A stretch of 64,000 bases of DNA, from contig JBBRLL010000014.1 of assembly GCA_038231395.1 (NCBI GenBank), positions 24,326 through 88,325 of the forward strand. Reading direction: 5' to 3'. Shown one piece after another: positions 51,432 through 59,830 of this stretch; position 1 is the stretch's first letter; each line of letters begins with the position of its first letter. This DNA comes from Stagnihabitans sp038231395. GTDB taxonomy: Bacteria > Pseudomonadota > Alphaproteobacteria > Rhodobacterales > Rhodobacteraceae. A program made the position numbers and the translations under genes. Below the pieces are notes generated by a model. It saw only the letters and a program-made list of their open reading frames with translations. It searched no databases and had not been told where the DNA came from.

Positions 51432-51929
51432 TCAGACCCCTTCGGAACTGCCTGCAACTGGCGGCGGCAAAGCCGTGCGGCTGTTGGCAAGCGGGTCTTC
51501 CTGCCGCTGGACGGAGCCTTCGAAATGCGCGCCCGATTCGATGGCGATGGTCTTGTGGATGATGTCACCCTCAACCCGCGCGGACGAGGTCAGCCGCACC
51601 TTCAACCCACGGACCCGGCCAATCACCCGGCCGTTGACCACGATGTCATCGGCGACAATCTCGCCCCGAATGGTGGCACTTTCGCCCACGGTCAGCAGAT
51701 GGGCGCGAATATCGCCCTCAACCACGCCTTCGACCTGAATGTCGCCAGTGGTCTTCATATTGCCCACAACTGTCAGATCGGCCGACAGAATTGAGGGACC
51801 CGATTTGCCCCGGGGGGCAGAGGGCGTATAATCCATGGATGGTTTCGTCACAGGGGCCTCCGGCGCCTTTGGTTTTTCGCCCTCGCCCACTTTGGGACCG
51901 GGTTCATTGATGCGGCTCTTAGAAAACAT
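51432..51929 (-). CDS. Bactofilin (polymer-forming cytoskeletal protein)
   Basis: 165-residue bactofilin, a polymer of right-handed beta helices that marks sites for cell-wall work. The core (about 45-145) has the repeated short-strand pattern ILSADLTVVGNMKTTGDIQVEGVVEGDIRA...GEIVADDIVVNGRVIGRVRGLKVRL. The Pro-rich N-terminal tail (MFSKSRINEPGPKVGEGEKP) and C-terminal tail are disordered, as usual. Its start overlaps the end of the M23 peptidase gene by 11 bases. Confidence 0.94.
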   Translation of the reverse strand: MFSKSRINEPGPKVGEGEKPKAPEAPVTKPSMDYTPSAPRGKSGPSILSADLTVVGNMKTTGDIQVEGVVEGDIRAHLLTVGESATIRGEIVADDIVVNGRVIGRVRGLKVRLTSSARVEGDIIHKTIAIESGAHFEGSVQRQEDPLANSRTALPPPVAGSSEGV

Positions 51930-53259
51930 CTTTCGCTGCCCTTATGAAGGTCATCGGATTCACGGCAGTGCCGCTGAGACGGACCTCGTAGTGAAGGTGA
52001 GTGCCGGTCGACCGGCCTGAGTTGCCCATATCACCGATTTTTTCGCCACGCGATACCTTTTGACCGACATTCACTTCGATCTGCGACAAGTGGCCGTAAC
52101 GCGTCTCTATTCCGAAGGCATGGCTGATCTTGATCAGACGGCCATAGCCGCCTTCCCAACCGGCAAATGTGACCGTGCCGTCGGCGGGGGCATAGACCGG
52201 ATCGCCATAGTCGCCCGCCAGATCCTGACCTTCGTGCATGTGGTTTGCCCCGTTGATCGGGTCGCCCCGCACGCCAAACCCCGACGTGAAGCGGAAATTG
52301 GTTTTCAGCGGAAAGCCAAGCGGCACCTTGAAGGCGGCGATCCGGTACATGTTCAACTGATCAAGGCTTTGCAGAATGGCATTGGCGCGGGTTTCATCCG
52401 GGGAGCCTGACAGGCCCATGGTAGAGAGGGAAATCGGCGACAGCGGACCACCCTGACCGGAATAGCCGGACTTTACCGCTGAAATCAGGTCATCGGGGTT
52501 CAGCCCGGCAGAGCGGAACATCTTGTCCAAAGGTTGGACAGAAACCGTCAGCGCGTCTTCCAGCTTGGCGAAGATGACGGCGTTGCGCGCCTCCATCTGG
52601 GCTTTCTGCTTGGCCACAGCGGCGGTGCGCGCCTGTTCGGCGGCGATGCCCGCCGCTTGCGCATCGCGGTCTTTTGCGGTGTCGGACAGCGCCCCGGCCA
52701 TGATGTCCAGTGTGGCTGCAATCTCCTGCGCCTGACCCAAGTCGGTATGGGCGACGCCGGCCTGGGTGTTCAGCGCCACGCGGGCCTGATCGGCCTCACC
52801 GCGCGCGGTATCCCTTTCGCGGATCGTGCGGCGCAGGGTGTTCTGGATCACGTCGATCCCGGTTTCCAACTCGCGCAGCCGGGTCTCCGAGGCGAGCAGG
52901 CGTTCCTGCATCGCCGAGACCTGACCCAAGGCAAGGTTGAAACGTTGTTGCGCGCTGGCAGCCTCTGCAACCCGAAGGTCGCGGTCATCCGACAGCGTGT
53001 TCATGCGCTGTTCGAACAGCGTGGCCTGACGCTGCACCTGTTGGCGGGTCGATCCGGCGTTCAGGACATCCATCATGAGGATCGTGGTGGCGAACAGCAT
53101 CCAGCCAAAGGCCGTGATCCCGACCGTGGCACTGATCGCCTGCGTCAGGGGCCGCAAGCGGATGAACCGGGTCGTGGCATCAGACTTCAGGAACACCCGT
53201 TGTTCAGGGAACCAGGGTTCCAGCCAAAGGTTGATGCGATAGGCCAGCCGTGTCAGCAC
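51919..53259 (-). CDS. M23 family metallopeptidase, LmdC-like
   Basis: Inner-membrane anchored endopeptidase for peptidoglycan, 446 residues. One membrane helix (about 38-60), a coiled coil (about 75-240: QQVQRQATLFEQRMNTL...), then an LytM domain (about 310-440) with ligands HMHEGQDLAG (H, D) and THLHYEVRLSG (HxH). All four zinc/catalytic residues appear present. Relatives (LmdC) in Hyphomonas and Rhodomicrobium work with bactofilin; the 11-bp overlap with the bactofilin gene fits such a pair. Confidence 0.92.
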   Translation of the reverse strand: MLTRLAYRINLWLEPWFPEQRVFLKSDATTRFIRLRPLTQAISATVGITAFGWMLFATTILMMDVLNAGSTRQQVQRQATLFEQRMNTLSDDRDLRVAEAASAQQRFNLALGQVSAMQERLLASETRLRELETGIDVIQNTLRRTIRERDTARGEADQARVALNTQAGVAHTDLGQAQEIAATLDIMAGALSDTAKDRDAQAAGIAAEQARTAAVAKQKAQMEARNAVIFAKLEDALTVSVQPLDKMFRSAGLNPDDLISAVKSGYSGQGGPLSPISLSTMGLSGSPDETRANAILQSLDQLNMYRIAAFKVPLGFPLKTNFRFTSGFGVRGDPINGANHMHEGQDLAGDYGDPVYAPADGTVTFAGWEGGYGRLIKISHAFGIETRYGHLSQIEVNVGQKVSRGEKIGDMGNSGRSTGTHLHYEVRLSGTAVNPMTFIRAAKDVF

Positions 53260-53470
53260 TTGGGTTCATTCCGGTTTATTCAGGGCCGCCCGGCAGTTGC
53301 GAAGGCTCGCTTGGCAAAGGCGCGGTCTTTGGCGAGTTCAGGTACAAACGCAACTCGGCAAAAGCAACACGGCACAGGCAACTGACCTGCGGTCGCCTTG
53401 GATAGCCAACCGGACGTGACGTTTCAACACTTTGCCCGGCCAAGCGGCGGGACTTTGCGGTATTCCGCCG

Positions 53471-54361
53471 TCAAGGGCCGGATTGAGCGGTGCCAGACGG
53501 CGCGTCTTCCGCATCGTCTTCACGCAAGTCGTCGGCAAGATCCTCTGTCAGCGGCCAGTAAAAGTCCGGCGGCATCCCGGCCTCGGCCCGCTTTTCCTCG
53601 TTGAAGGGCGGTTTCAGCAAACCGTGGAAATAGCGGCGCACCAGCGCGTGAAACTGTTCCTTGGGGTCCAGATTGTCGCGGCCACAGAGCCAGTTGAACC
53701 ATTTGGAGCCATAGGCGACATGCGCCACCTCTTCGGCATAGATCACCTTCAAAGCCGCCAGAGCCTGCGCGTCGCCCGCTTTGGCAAACAGTTCGATCAT
53801 CCCGGGCGACACGTCCAGACCGCGCGCCTCCAGCACCATGGGCACCACGGCGAGGCGCCCGAAAAAATCCTCCGCCGTGTCTTCGGCGGCGCGCCACATC
53901 CCGGCATGGGCGGGCATCGCCCCGTAAAAGCTTCCCAAAGCCTCCAGACAATCGCAGATCAGGTTGAAATGTTTCGCCTCGTCATCGGCGGCCTTCACCC
54001 AGTCGTCATAAAACCCCAGCGGCATCGGCAGATGGCCAAAGCGCGCGATCATATCCCAGTGCAGGTCGACTGCATTCAACTCGATATGCGCCAGAGCATG
54101 CAGCATGGCGATGCGTCCCAAGGGGCTGCCGGGCCTGCGCCGCGGCACGTCGCGCGGCGACAGAAGGTCCGGTTTGTCAGGCCTCGCCGGTTGCAGCGGT
54201 GGTTCAGCCCGTCCGATGGCCAAGGGCGCACCCAACTCCCGGGCAGCAAACCACCGCGCGGCGTGGGCGCGACCAAGGGCTGCCTTGGCCCGCCCATTCG
54301 GGGTCCGCAGCACCTCGTCCGCCATCTGCGCCAAGGTTCGGGTCGCCGGTGTCTGGGTCAT
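53471..54361 (-). CDS. Ferritin-like domain protein (DUF455)
   Basis: 296-residue soluble protein with a di-iron ferritin-like fold. Ligand-type motifs: ALAHIELNAVDLHWDMIARF (Glu, His), ADDEAKHFNLICDCLEALGS (Glu-x-x-His), and the second half EEVAHVAYGSKWFN (Glu-x-x-His). DUF455 is related to MiaE-like enzymes, but the substrate is not known. ATG 54361 was chosen because AAGGGA precedes it. Confidence 0.86.
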   Translation of the reverse strand: MTQTPATRTLAQMADEVLRTPNGRAKAALGRAHAARWFAARELGAPLAIGRAEPPLQPARPDKPDLLSPRDVPRRRPGSPLGRIAMLHALAHIELNAVDLHWDMIARFGHLPMPLGFYDDWVKAADDEAKHFNLICDCLEALGSFYGAMPAHAGMWRAAEDTAEDFFGRLAVVPMVLEARGLDVSPGMIELFAKAGDAQALAALKVIYAEEVAHVAYGSKWFNWLCGRDNLDPKEQFHALVRRYFHGLLKPPFNEEKRAEAGMPPDFYWPLTEDLADDLREDDAEDAPSGTAQSGP

Positions 54362-54402
54362 GAGGGTTCCCTTGCTGCAACGCTTTCCAGGGCGCATCCC
54401 CA

Positions 54403-54421
54403 AATTTTTCGCAGAAAAATT
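54403..54421 (-). terminator. CTGCG-loop hairpin after the peroxiredoxin gene
   Basis: On the minus strand AATTTTT-CTGCG-AAAAATT, 12 bases past the stop of the gene at 54434. Third instance of the same design in the window. Confidence 0.6.
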
Positions 54422-54433
54422 GTCGGAGGCCAG

Positions 54434-54898
54434 CTATTTCTGCATAAAGGCCAGAACCTCGGCCGCGTGGCCTTTGACCTTGTCGACCTTCCAGATTTTG
54501 CTAATCCGCCCTTCGGGGTCAATCAGGAAGGTGGAACGTAGGACCCCCTGCACCAGCTTGCCGAAAAACAGCTTTTCGCCGAACGCACCCCATGCCTCCA
54601 TCACACCACCATCCTTGTCAGACAAAAGCGGCAGTGCAATGCCCATTTTCGCAATGAACTTGTCGTGTTTTCCCACGGAATCCTTGGAAAGCCCCAGAAC
54701 AACCGCGCCTGCGGCGGCAAAGTCTGGCAGAAGGTTGTTGAAGTCCATCACCTCGTTGGTGCAGCTTGGCGTGCCGTCGGCCCCGTAGGTGAACAAGACC
54801 ACCGGTGCGGGGCGCAGGGCTGACAGGGTCACGCTGCCGCCACCATCGCGTTGCAAGGTGAAGTCTGGGGCGGGTTGACCTTCGATGGGGGTCGTCAT
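54434..54898 (-). CDS. Peroxiredoxin of the BCP/AhpC-TSA type
   Basis: Cytoplasmic thiol peroxidase of 154 residues. The peroxidatic Cys is in GADGTPSCTNEVMDF, close to the family form TPGCT, with Ser for Gly. No resolving Cys in the usual position five residues on; a 1-Cys type is likely. A conserved Arg (RSTFLIDPEG) is present. Note VVLFTYGADGTPSCT instead of the classic YFYPKDDTPGCT, so this is a diverged BCP. Confidence 0.87.
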   Translation of the reverse strand: MTTPIEGQPAPDFTLQRDGGGSVTLSALRPAPVVLFTYGADGTPSCTNEVMDFNNLLPDFAAAGAVVLGLSKDSVGKHDKFIAKMGIALPLLSDKDGGVMEAWGAFGEKLFFGKLVQGVLRSTFLIDPEGRISKIWKVDKVKGHAAEVLAFMQK

Positions 54899-54998
54899 GG
54901 GCGGCTCCTTGCTTTTTGATCAGGCGATCCTTGGCGATCTGGTTGCCTTCGGGCAAAGATAAAGGCAACGGCTGAAATAAAGATTGGGCGAGGCGGGC

Positions 54999-57900
54999 AT
55001 GGACGTGGCAGGTCAGGGCAAAGGCGGCGCAGGGGTGATCCCTGATGCGCGTCCTGACGCGCGCCCTGATAAGCGCCCCGGTGTCCGGCGGGCTGGGGCT
55101 GCCGGGGCAGGCCTTGGCCCTTTGATCCTGCAGCCCAAGGATGATGCTGCCGGCGCAGGCCTGGGCCCTTTGATCCTGCAGCCCAAGGATGATGCTGCCG
55201 GCGCAGGCCTTGCTCCTTTGATCCTGCAGCCCAAGGATATGGTATCGCATCAGCCCGAGGTGACCTTCGCCCTGCCGCCGCGTCCGCGCCTCAGGCGGCG
55301 TTCGGGCTTTGGCGCGCGTTTGGTTCTGCTGATGCTTTTGTTCGGACTGGCTGCGGTCGCTTTGGAATTCGTCGGGCGTCCGGTCCAGTTGCCGGTCTGG
55401 GTCGTGGCCGAGGTAGAGGTGCGGCTGAACCGCGCGCTGGCCAATGCCTTGCCCGATGGGGCGCTGTCGGTGGGCGGGATCGAGATCACCCTGGGCGATG
55501 ACTGGGTGCCCCATCTGGTGCTGGAGGATTTGCGGCTGATGCAGCCCGGCGGGCAAACCCTGCTGACCCTGCCGGAGATTTACCTGAACCTTGATCCTTC
55601 GGGCCTTTTGCAAGGCCAGGTGCGCGCCGAAAGCCTGCGCGTGGTAGGGGCGCGCATTGCGATCCGGCGTGACCGCGACGGGCATATCGATCTGGCCCTG
55701 GCGTCGGGGCAGGGGCCAAAGATCAAAACCCTGTCGGACCTGTTCGCAGCCTTTGACCATGCCTTTGCGCTTCCTGCCCTGACCCATCTGCACTCGGTCG
55801 AGGCCGAAGCGTTGAGCCTGTCGATGACCGACCTGCGCGCGGGCCGGACCTGGGAGGTGGGCGATGGCCGTTTGTCCATCGAAAACCGGGATACCGAGTT
55901 GGCGGCGCAGTTCAGCCTGTCTTTGGTGGCGGGTGGCAGCGCCCCGGCGCAGGCGACCTTTACCGCAGTAGCGGCCAAAGGCGCGGGGCAGGCGCGGATC
56001 TCTGCCCAGGTTGACCGGGTGGCGGCGCGCGATCTGGCAGCACAAACCCCCTTGCTAAGCTGGCTAGGCGTGCTGGATGCGCCCATCTCTGGCCGGATTG
56101 CGGCGACGATCGACACCGAGGGGATCGAAGACCTTGAGGGCCGTCTGGACATCGCCGCCGGGGCTTTGCAACCCTCACCCAAGGCCACGCCGATTGCCTT
56201 TGACCATGCGACCTTGGGTCTGGGCTACGATTCTGCGGCAGGGCGGATCGTGCTGACCGATCTGTCGGTGCAAAGCCGCACGTTGCACCTGACCACCAAA
56301 GGGCAGGCCTATATGGTTGATGAGGCGGGCCAGACCATGACCGGCGCTTTGTCCGGGCGCAGGCCACAGGCTTTTCTGGGCCAGATCGCGTTTTCGGATG
56401 TGGCGGTCGACCCCGATGGGCTGTTTGAAGCGCCGGTCCGCTTCAATCAGGGTGCGGTCGATGTGCGCCTGAAGCTTGACCCGTTCAGCCTTGATATCGG
56501 CCAATTGTCGCTGTCCGAAGGGGACGAGCATCTGAACCTGTCCGGTCAGATCGGGGCTGACGCCGAAGGCTGGTCGGCTGCGATTGACCTGACGCTGAAC
56601 CAGATTTCCCGCGATCAGCTTCTGGCGCTATGGCCATTGCGGTTGGTCAGCGGCACGCGCAACTGGGTCGCCAGCAACATCCGCAACGCTGACCTGACCG
56701 ATGTGCGCGCTTCGGTGCGATTGGCACCGGGAGCCGAGCCGCGCACCGAGTTGTCATATGCGTTCACCAAGGCCGATCTGATCTTTATGCAAAAGATGCC
56801 ACCGGTGACCGGCGCGGACGGCTATGCGACCATTCAGGGGAAATCCTACACGCAGGTGCTGGCGCATGGTCTGGTGACCCCGCCGCAGGGGGGGGGAATC
56901 GACGTTTCGGGCAGCGTGTTTGCCGTGCCGGACATCACCTTGCATCCGGCAGTGGCGCAGATTGATCTGAAGTTGGCCGGGGCGCTGACCGCCGCGCTGT
57001 CGCTGCTGGATCAACCGCCGTTCCACTTTCTGGAAAAGTCGGGCCAGCCGGTTGATCTGGGCACGGGGCAGGTCAAGGCTTCGGCGCATATCAGCCTTCC
57101 CTTGATCGGTCGGGTGATGCCGTGGGACATCACGCTGAAAGCTGCGGCGGAGGTGACGGATTTTTCCTCTGACGGGCTGGTCAAGGGCCACCAGATCACG
57201 GCACCGCTGCTGACTGTGGCCGGGTCCACGGCCGGGATGACGATTTCGGGCAAGGGGTTTATCGGCAAGGTGCCTTTCGACATGACCTTTGCCCAACAGT
57301 TTCCTGCGCAGAGTATAACGCCGCAGGATGCCGCCATGCAGGATGTGGTGCCGCCAGGAGTGGTGATCGCGGCGGAGCTTGCGCCGGCCGCTCCGCCAGC
57401 CCAGATCACCGGGCAAGTCACCTTGTCGCAGGATGCCGTGTCAGAGTTTGGCCTGGGTCTGCCGCAGGGTATGGTCAGCGGGCAAGCCCCGGCCGACGTG
57501 ATCCTGACCCTGCCCAAGGGCGGGTCGGGGCAGTTGCATCTGACATCGGGGCTTGCGGGGATGACGCTGGCGATTGCCGATCTGGGCTGGCGCAAAGCGG
57601 CCACGGCGGCGGGACGGCTGGAGACGGATGTCCGCCTTGGCCCGGTGCCCGAGATCAGCCGTATCACCTTGACCGGCGCCGGGCTTGCCGCACAGGGCAA
57701 GGTCACGCTGCGGGCCAATGGCGGATTGGACGTGGCGCGGTTTGACAAGGTGACGCTTGGCGGTTGGCTGGACGGCGGAGTGAAGATTACCGGTCGCGGG
57801 ACGGGGGTTCCGGTGGGTCTGGCCGTCACCTCAGGCACGATTGACCTGCGGAAATTCCCGGCAAGTCACGCCAGCGGCGGATCCACCGCTGGCAGCCCGC

Positions 57901-58652
57901 TGAGCATCACCCTGCAGGCGCTGCGGGTGACCGAAGGCATCAGGATTGCCGGGTTCAGCGGTGATTTCTCGTTGAAGGGCGGGTTCAACGGCACCTTCAC
58001 CGGATCGGTCAACGGGGCCGCTCCGGTCAGCGGCACGGCGGTTCCAACCAAAAACGGCACCGCAATCCGCGTCCAATCCGCCGATGCGGGCCAAACGATG
58101 GCGGCGGCGGGCTTGTTCTCTTCGGCCCACGGCGGGGCTTTGGATCTGACCCTGATCCCGCGCGCCCGGTCCGGCGAATATGACGGCACGGCCACGATTA
58201 CGCATTTTCGGGTCAAATATGGCTCGGTCATGGCGGATCTGTTGTCGGCCATCTCTGTCATTGGGTTGTTGGAGCAACTTGGCGGCGATGGTATCGTCTT
58301 TGAACAGGCCGAAGCGCTGTTTCACATAACGCCGACGGCGATTGATGTGCAGCGGGGGTCGGCGATCGGGGCCTCGATGGGGGTGTCGCTGGAGGGGCTG
58401 TACCACTCTGACACCGCTACATTGGACATGCGCGGCGTCGTCTCGCCGATCTATCTCTTGAACGGCATAGGCTCGCTTCTGACGCAGAATGGCGACGGGC
58501 TGTTCGGCTTTGCCTACAAGCTGAAAGGGACCGCTGCGGCCCCGGATGTCTCCGTCAATCCCTTGTCGATCCTGACACCCAGCATGTTCCGCGACCTGTT
58601 CCGCGGCCCGGCACCGTCTTTGGAGTCGGTTGCACCCGGTGGCGGCGGATGA
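54999..58652 (+). CDS. AsmA/YhdP-like protein (DUF3971, AsmA C-terminal region)
   Basis: Very long envelope protein, 1217 residues from ATG 54999 (TTG 54984 is in frame). A basic cytosolic head with three 16-residue repeats (AGAGLGPLILQPKDDA, about 35-82) precedes one membrane helix (about 113-132, FGARLVLLMLLFGLAAVALEFV). The rest is a periplasmic beta-rich domain of DUF3971 and AsmA_2 type (ending SVIGLLEQLGGDGIVFEQAEALFHITPTAIDV and RGVVSPIYLLNGI). YhdP and its relatives carry phospholipid between membranes. queA overlaps its end by four bases. Confidence 0.88.
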   Translation: MDVAGQGKGGAGVIPDARPDARPDKRPGVRRAGAAGAGLGPLILQPKDDAAGAGLGPLILQPKDDAAGAGLAPLILQPKDMVSHQPEVTFALPPRPRLRRRSGFGARLVLLMLLFGLAAVALEFVGRPVQLPVWVVAEVEVRLNRALANALPDGALSVGGIEITLGDDWVPHLVLEDLRLMQPGGQTLLTLPEIYLNLDPSGLLQGQVRAESLRVVGARIAIRRDRDGHIDLALASGQGPKIKTLSDLFAAFDHAFALPALTHLHSVEAEALSLSMTDLRAGRTWEVGDGRLSIENRDTELAAQFSLSLVAGGSAPAQATFTAVAAKGAGQARISAQVDRVAARDLAAQTPLLSWLGVLDAPISGRIAATIDTEGIEDLEGRLDIAAGALQPSPKATPIAFDHATLGLGYDSAAGRIVLTDLSVQSRTLHLTTKGQAYMVDEAGQTMTGALSGRRPQAFLGQIAFSDVAVDPDGLFEAPVRFNQGAVDVRLKLDPFSLDIGQLSLSEGDEHLNLSGQIGADAEGWSAAIDLTLNQISRDQLLALWPLRLVSGTRNWVASNIRNADLTDVRASVRLAPGAEPRTELSYAFTKADLIFMQKMPPVTGADGYATIQGKSYTQVLAHGLVTPPQGGGIDVSGSVFAVPDITLHPAVAQIDLKLAGALTAALSLLDQPPFHFLEKSGQPVDLGTGQVKASAHISLPLIGRVMPWDITLKAAAEVTDFSSDGLVKGHQITAPLLTVAGSTAGMTISGKGFIGKVPFDMTFAQQFPAQSITPQDAAMQDVVPPGVVIAAELAPAAPPAQITGQVTLSQDAVSEFGLGLPQGMVSGQAPADVILTLPKGGSGQLHLTSGLAGMTLAIADLGWRKAATAAGRLETDVRLGPVPEISRITLTGAGLAAQGKVTLRANGGLDVARFDKVTLGGWLDGGVKITGRGTGVPVGLAVTSGTIDLRKFPASHASGGSTAGSPLSITLQALRVTEGIRIAGFSGDFSLKGGFNGTFTGSVNGAAPVSGTAVPTKNGTAIRVQSADAGQTMAAAGLFSSAHGGALDLTLIPRARSGEYDGTATITHFRVKYGSVMADLLSAISVIGLLEQLGGDGIVFEQAEALFHITPTAIDVQRGSAIGASMGVSLEGLYHSDTATLDMRGVVSPIYLLNGIGSLLTQNGDGLFGFAYKLKGTAAAPDVSVNPLSILTPSMFRDLFRGPAPSLESVAPGGGG
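55110..55249 (+). repeat. 48-bp coding tandem repeat in the AsmA-like gene
   Basis: Three nearly identical 48-bp units coding AGAGLGPLILQPKDDA. They lie in the cytosolic head before the membrane helix. The preceding DARPDARPDKRPG is a shorter repeat. Confidence 0.8.
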
Positions 58653-59719
58653 AGCTGTCGGATTTCGACTTTGATCTGCCAGATGGGCGGATTGCCACAC
58701 GGCCCGCCAAACCGCGCAGCGCTGCCCGGCTTTTGGTGGTGGAAGGTCAGGGCGAGGCCGAGCATCTGCGCGACCTTTGCGTGCGTGATCTGGTGGATGT
58801 GCTGCGCGCCGGCGACCGTCTGGTCTTGAACAACACCAAGGTCATTCCGGCGCGTCTCTTTGGCACGAGGCAGCGCGGAGAAGCTGTGGCCAAGGTTGAA
58901 GTCACCCTGCTGGAACCTTTGGCGCAGGGCTGGCGTGCCTTGGCCAAACCGCTGCGCAAAGTGCAGTTGGGTGAAGTGATCGGGTTCTCGGCTGCGCTGT
59001 CGGCCACGGTGACGGCCAAGACAGCAACCGATCTGGTGCTGGCCTTCAACCTGACCGGCGGTGACTTTGACGCCGCCCTGGCAGAGGTCGGTCAGATGCC
59101 GCTGCCGCCCTATATCGCGGCCCTGCGCCCCGCCGATGCGCAGGACCATGAGGATTATCAGACGGTGTTCGCCCGCCATTCCGGTGCGGTGGCCGCTCCA
59201 ACCGCCAGCCTGCATTTCGAGCCCTGGCTGCTGGAGGCATTGCGGGCCAAAGGGGTGCGCTTTACCGAAGTGACGCTGCATGTCGGCGCTGGCACCTTTC
59301 TGCCGGTGAAGGTGGAGGATGTGACAACCCACAAGATGCACGCCGAATGGGGTGAAGTGACAGAGGCAGCGGCAGCAGAGATCAATGAAACCAAGGCTTT
59401 GGGCGGACGGATTATCCCGGTTGGCACCACTGCGTTGCGGCTGATCGAAAGTGCGGCCGTTTCGGGCAAAGTCGGGTCTTGGCGCGGCACCACCGATATT
59501 TTCATCTATCCCGGTTACAGGTTCCGGGTTTGCGATGCCCTGATGACCAACTTTCATCTGCCGAAATCGACGCTTCTGATGCTGGTGGCGGCGTTGATGG
59601 GGCAAGAGCGGATGCGGCGCGTCTATGCGCATGCGGTCGCAGAGGGCTACCGGTTCTTCAGCTATGGCGATGCGTCCTTGTTGATCCCGGACATGGGCAG
59701 ATTGCCCATCCTACCTTAA
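58649..59719 (+). CDS. queA: S-adenosylmethionine:tRNA ribosyltransferase-isomerase
   Basis: Adds the epoxycyclopentane-diol precursor part to preQ1-tRNA, the step after tgt. 356 residues. Family motifs: KLSDFDFDLPDGRIATRPAKPR, LVLNNTKVIPARLFG, PLPPYI, QTVFARHSGAVAAPTASLHF, THKMHAEWGEV and PKSTLLMLVAALMG. The C-terminus MGRLPILP is extra; it is coded by a REP-like unit. The start overlaps the AsmA-like gene by four bases (ATGA). Confidence 0.96.
   Translation: MKLSDFDFDLPDGRIATRPAKPRSAARLLVVEGQGEAEHLRDLCVRDLVDVLRAGDRLVLNNTKVIPARLFGTRQRGEAVAKVEVTLLEPLAQGWRALAKPLRKVQLGEVIGFSAALSATVTAKTATDLVLAFNLTGGDFDAALAEVGQMPLPPYIAALRPADAQDHEDYQTVFARHSGAVAAPTASLHFEPWLLEALRAKGVRFTEVTLHVGAGTFLPVKVEDVTTHKMHAEWGEVTEAAAAEINETKALGGRIIPVGTTALRLIESAAVSGKVGSWRGTTDIFIYPGYRFRVCDALMTNFHLPKSTLLMLVAALMGQERMRRVYAHAVAEGYRFFSYGDASLLIPDMGRLPILP
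59693..59717 (+). repeat. REP-like palindromic unit, copy 2, within the queA end
   Basis: 22 of 25 positions match 47991-48015. ATGGGC and GCCCAT arms, then CCTACCTT. It codes the last residues of QueA (MGRLPILP) and is followed by the stop codon. Confidence 0.6.
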
Positions 59720-59830
59720 ACCGGGTCCCATATGCTGGCCAAACCGCCCGCCTCAGAACCGTTGCCTTGGGTCGGAATTTCGCCCCTTGTTAACCAACAC
59801 CCTGCTAGTGTGCCGCCGAAGGAGCCGTTG

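Noticed and set aside
54618..56045. 475-codon open frame opposite the AsmA-like gene start
   Set aside because: Antisense shadow; it overlaps both the peroxiredoxin gene and the AsmA-like gene and shows only repeat-derived text.
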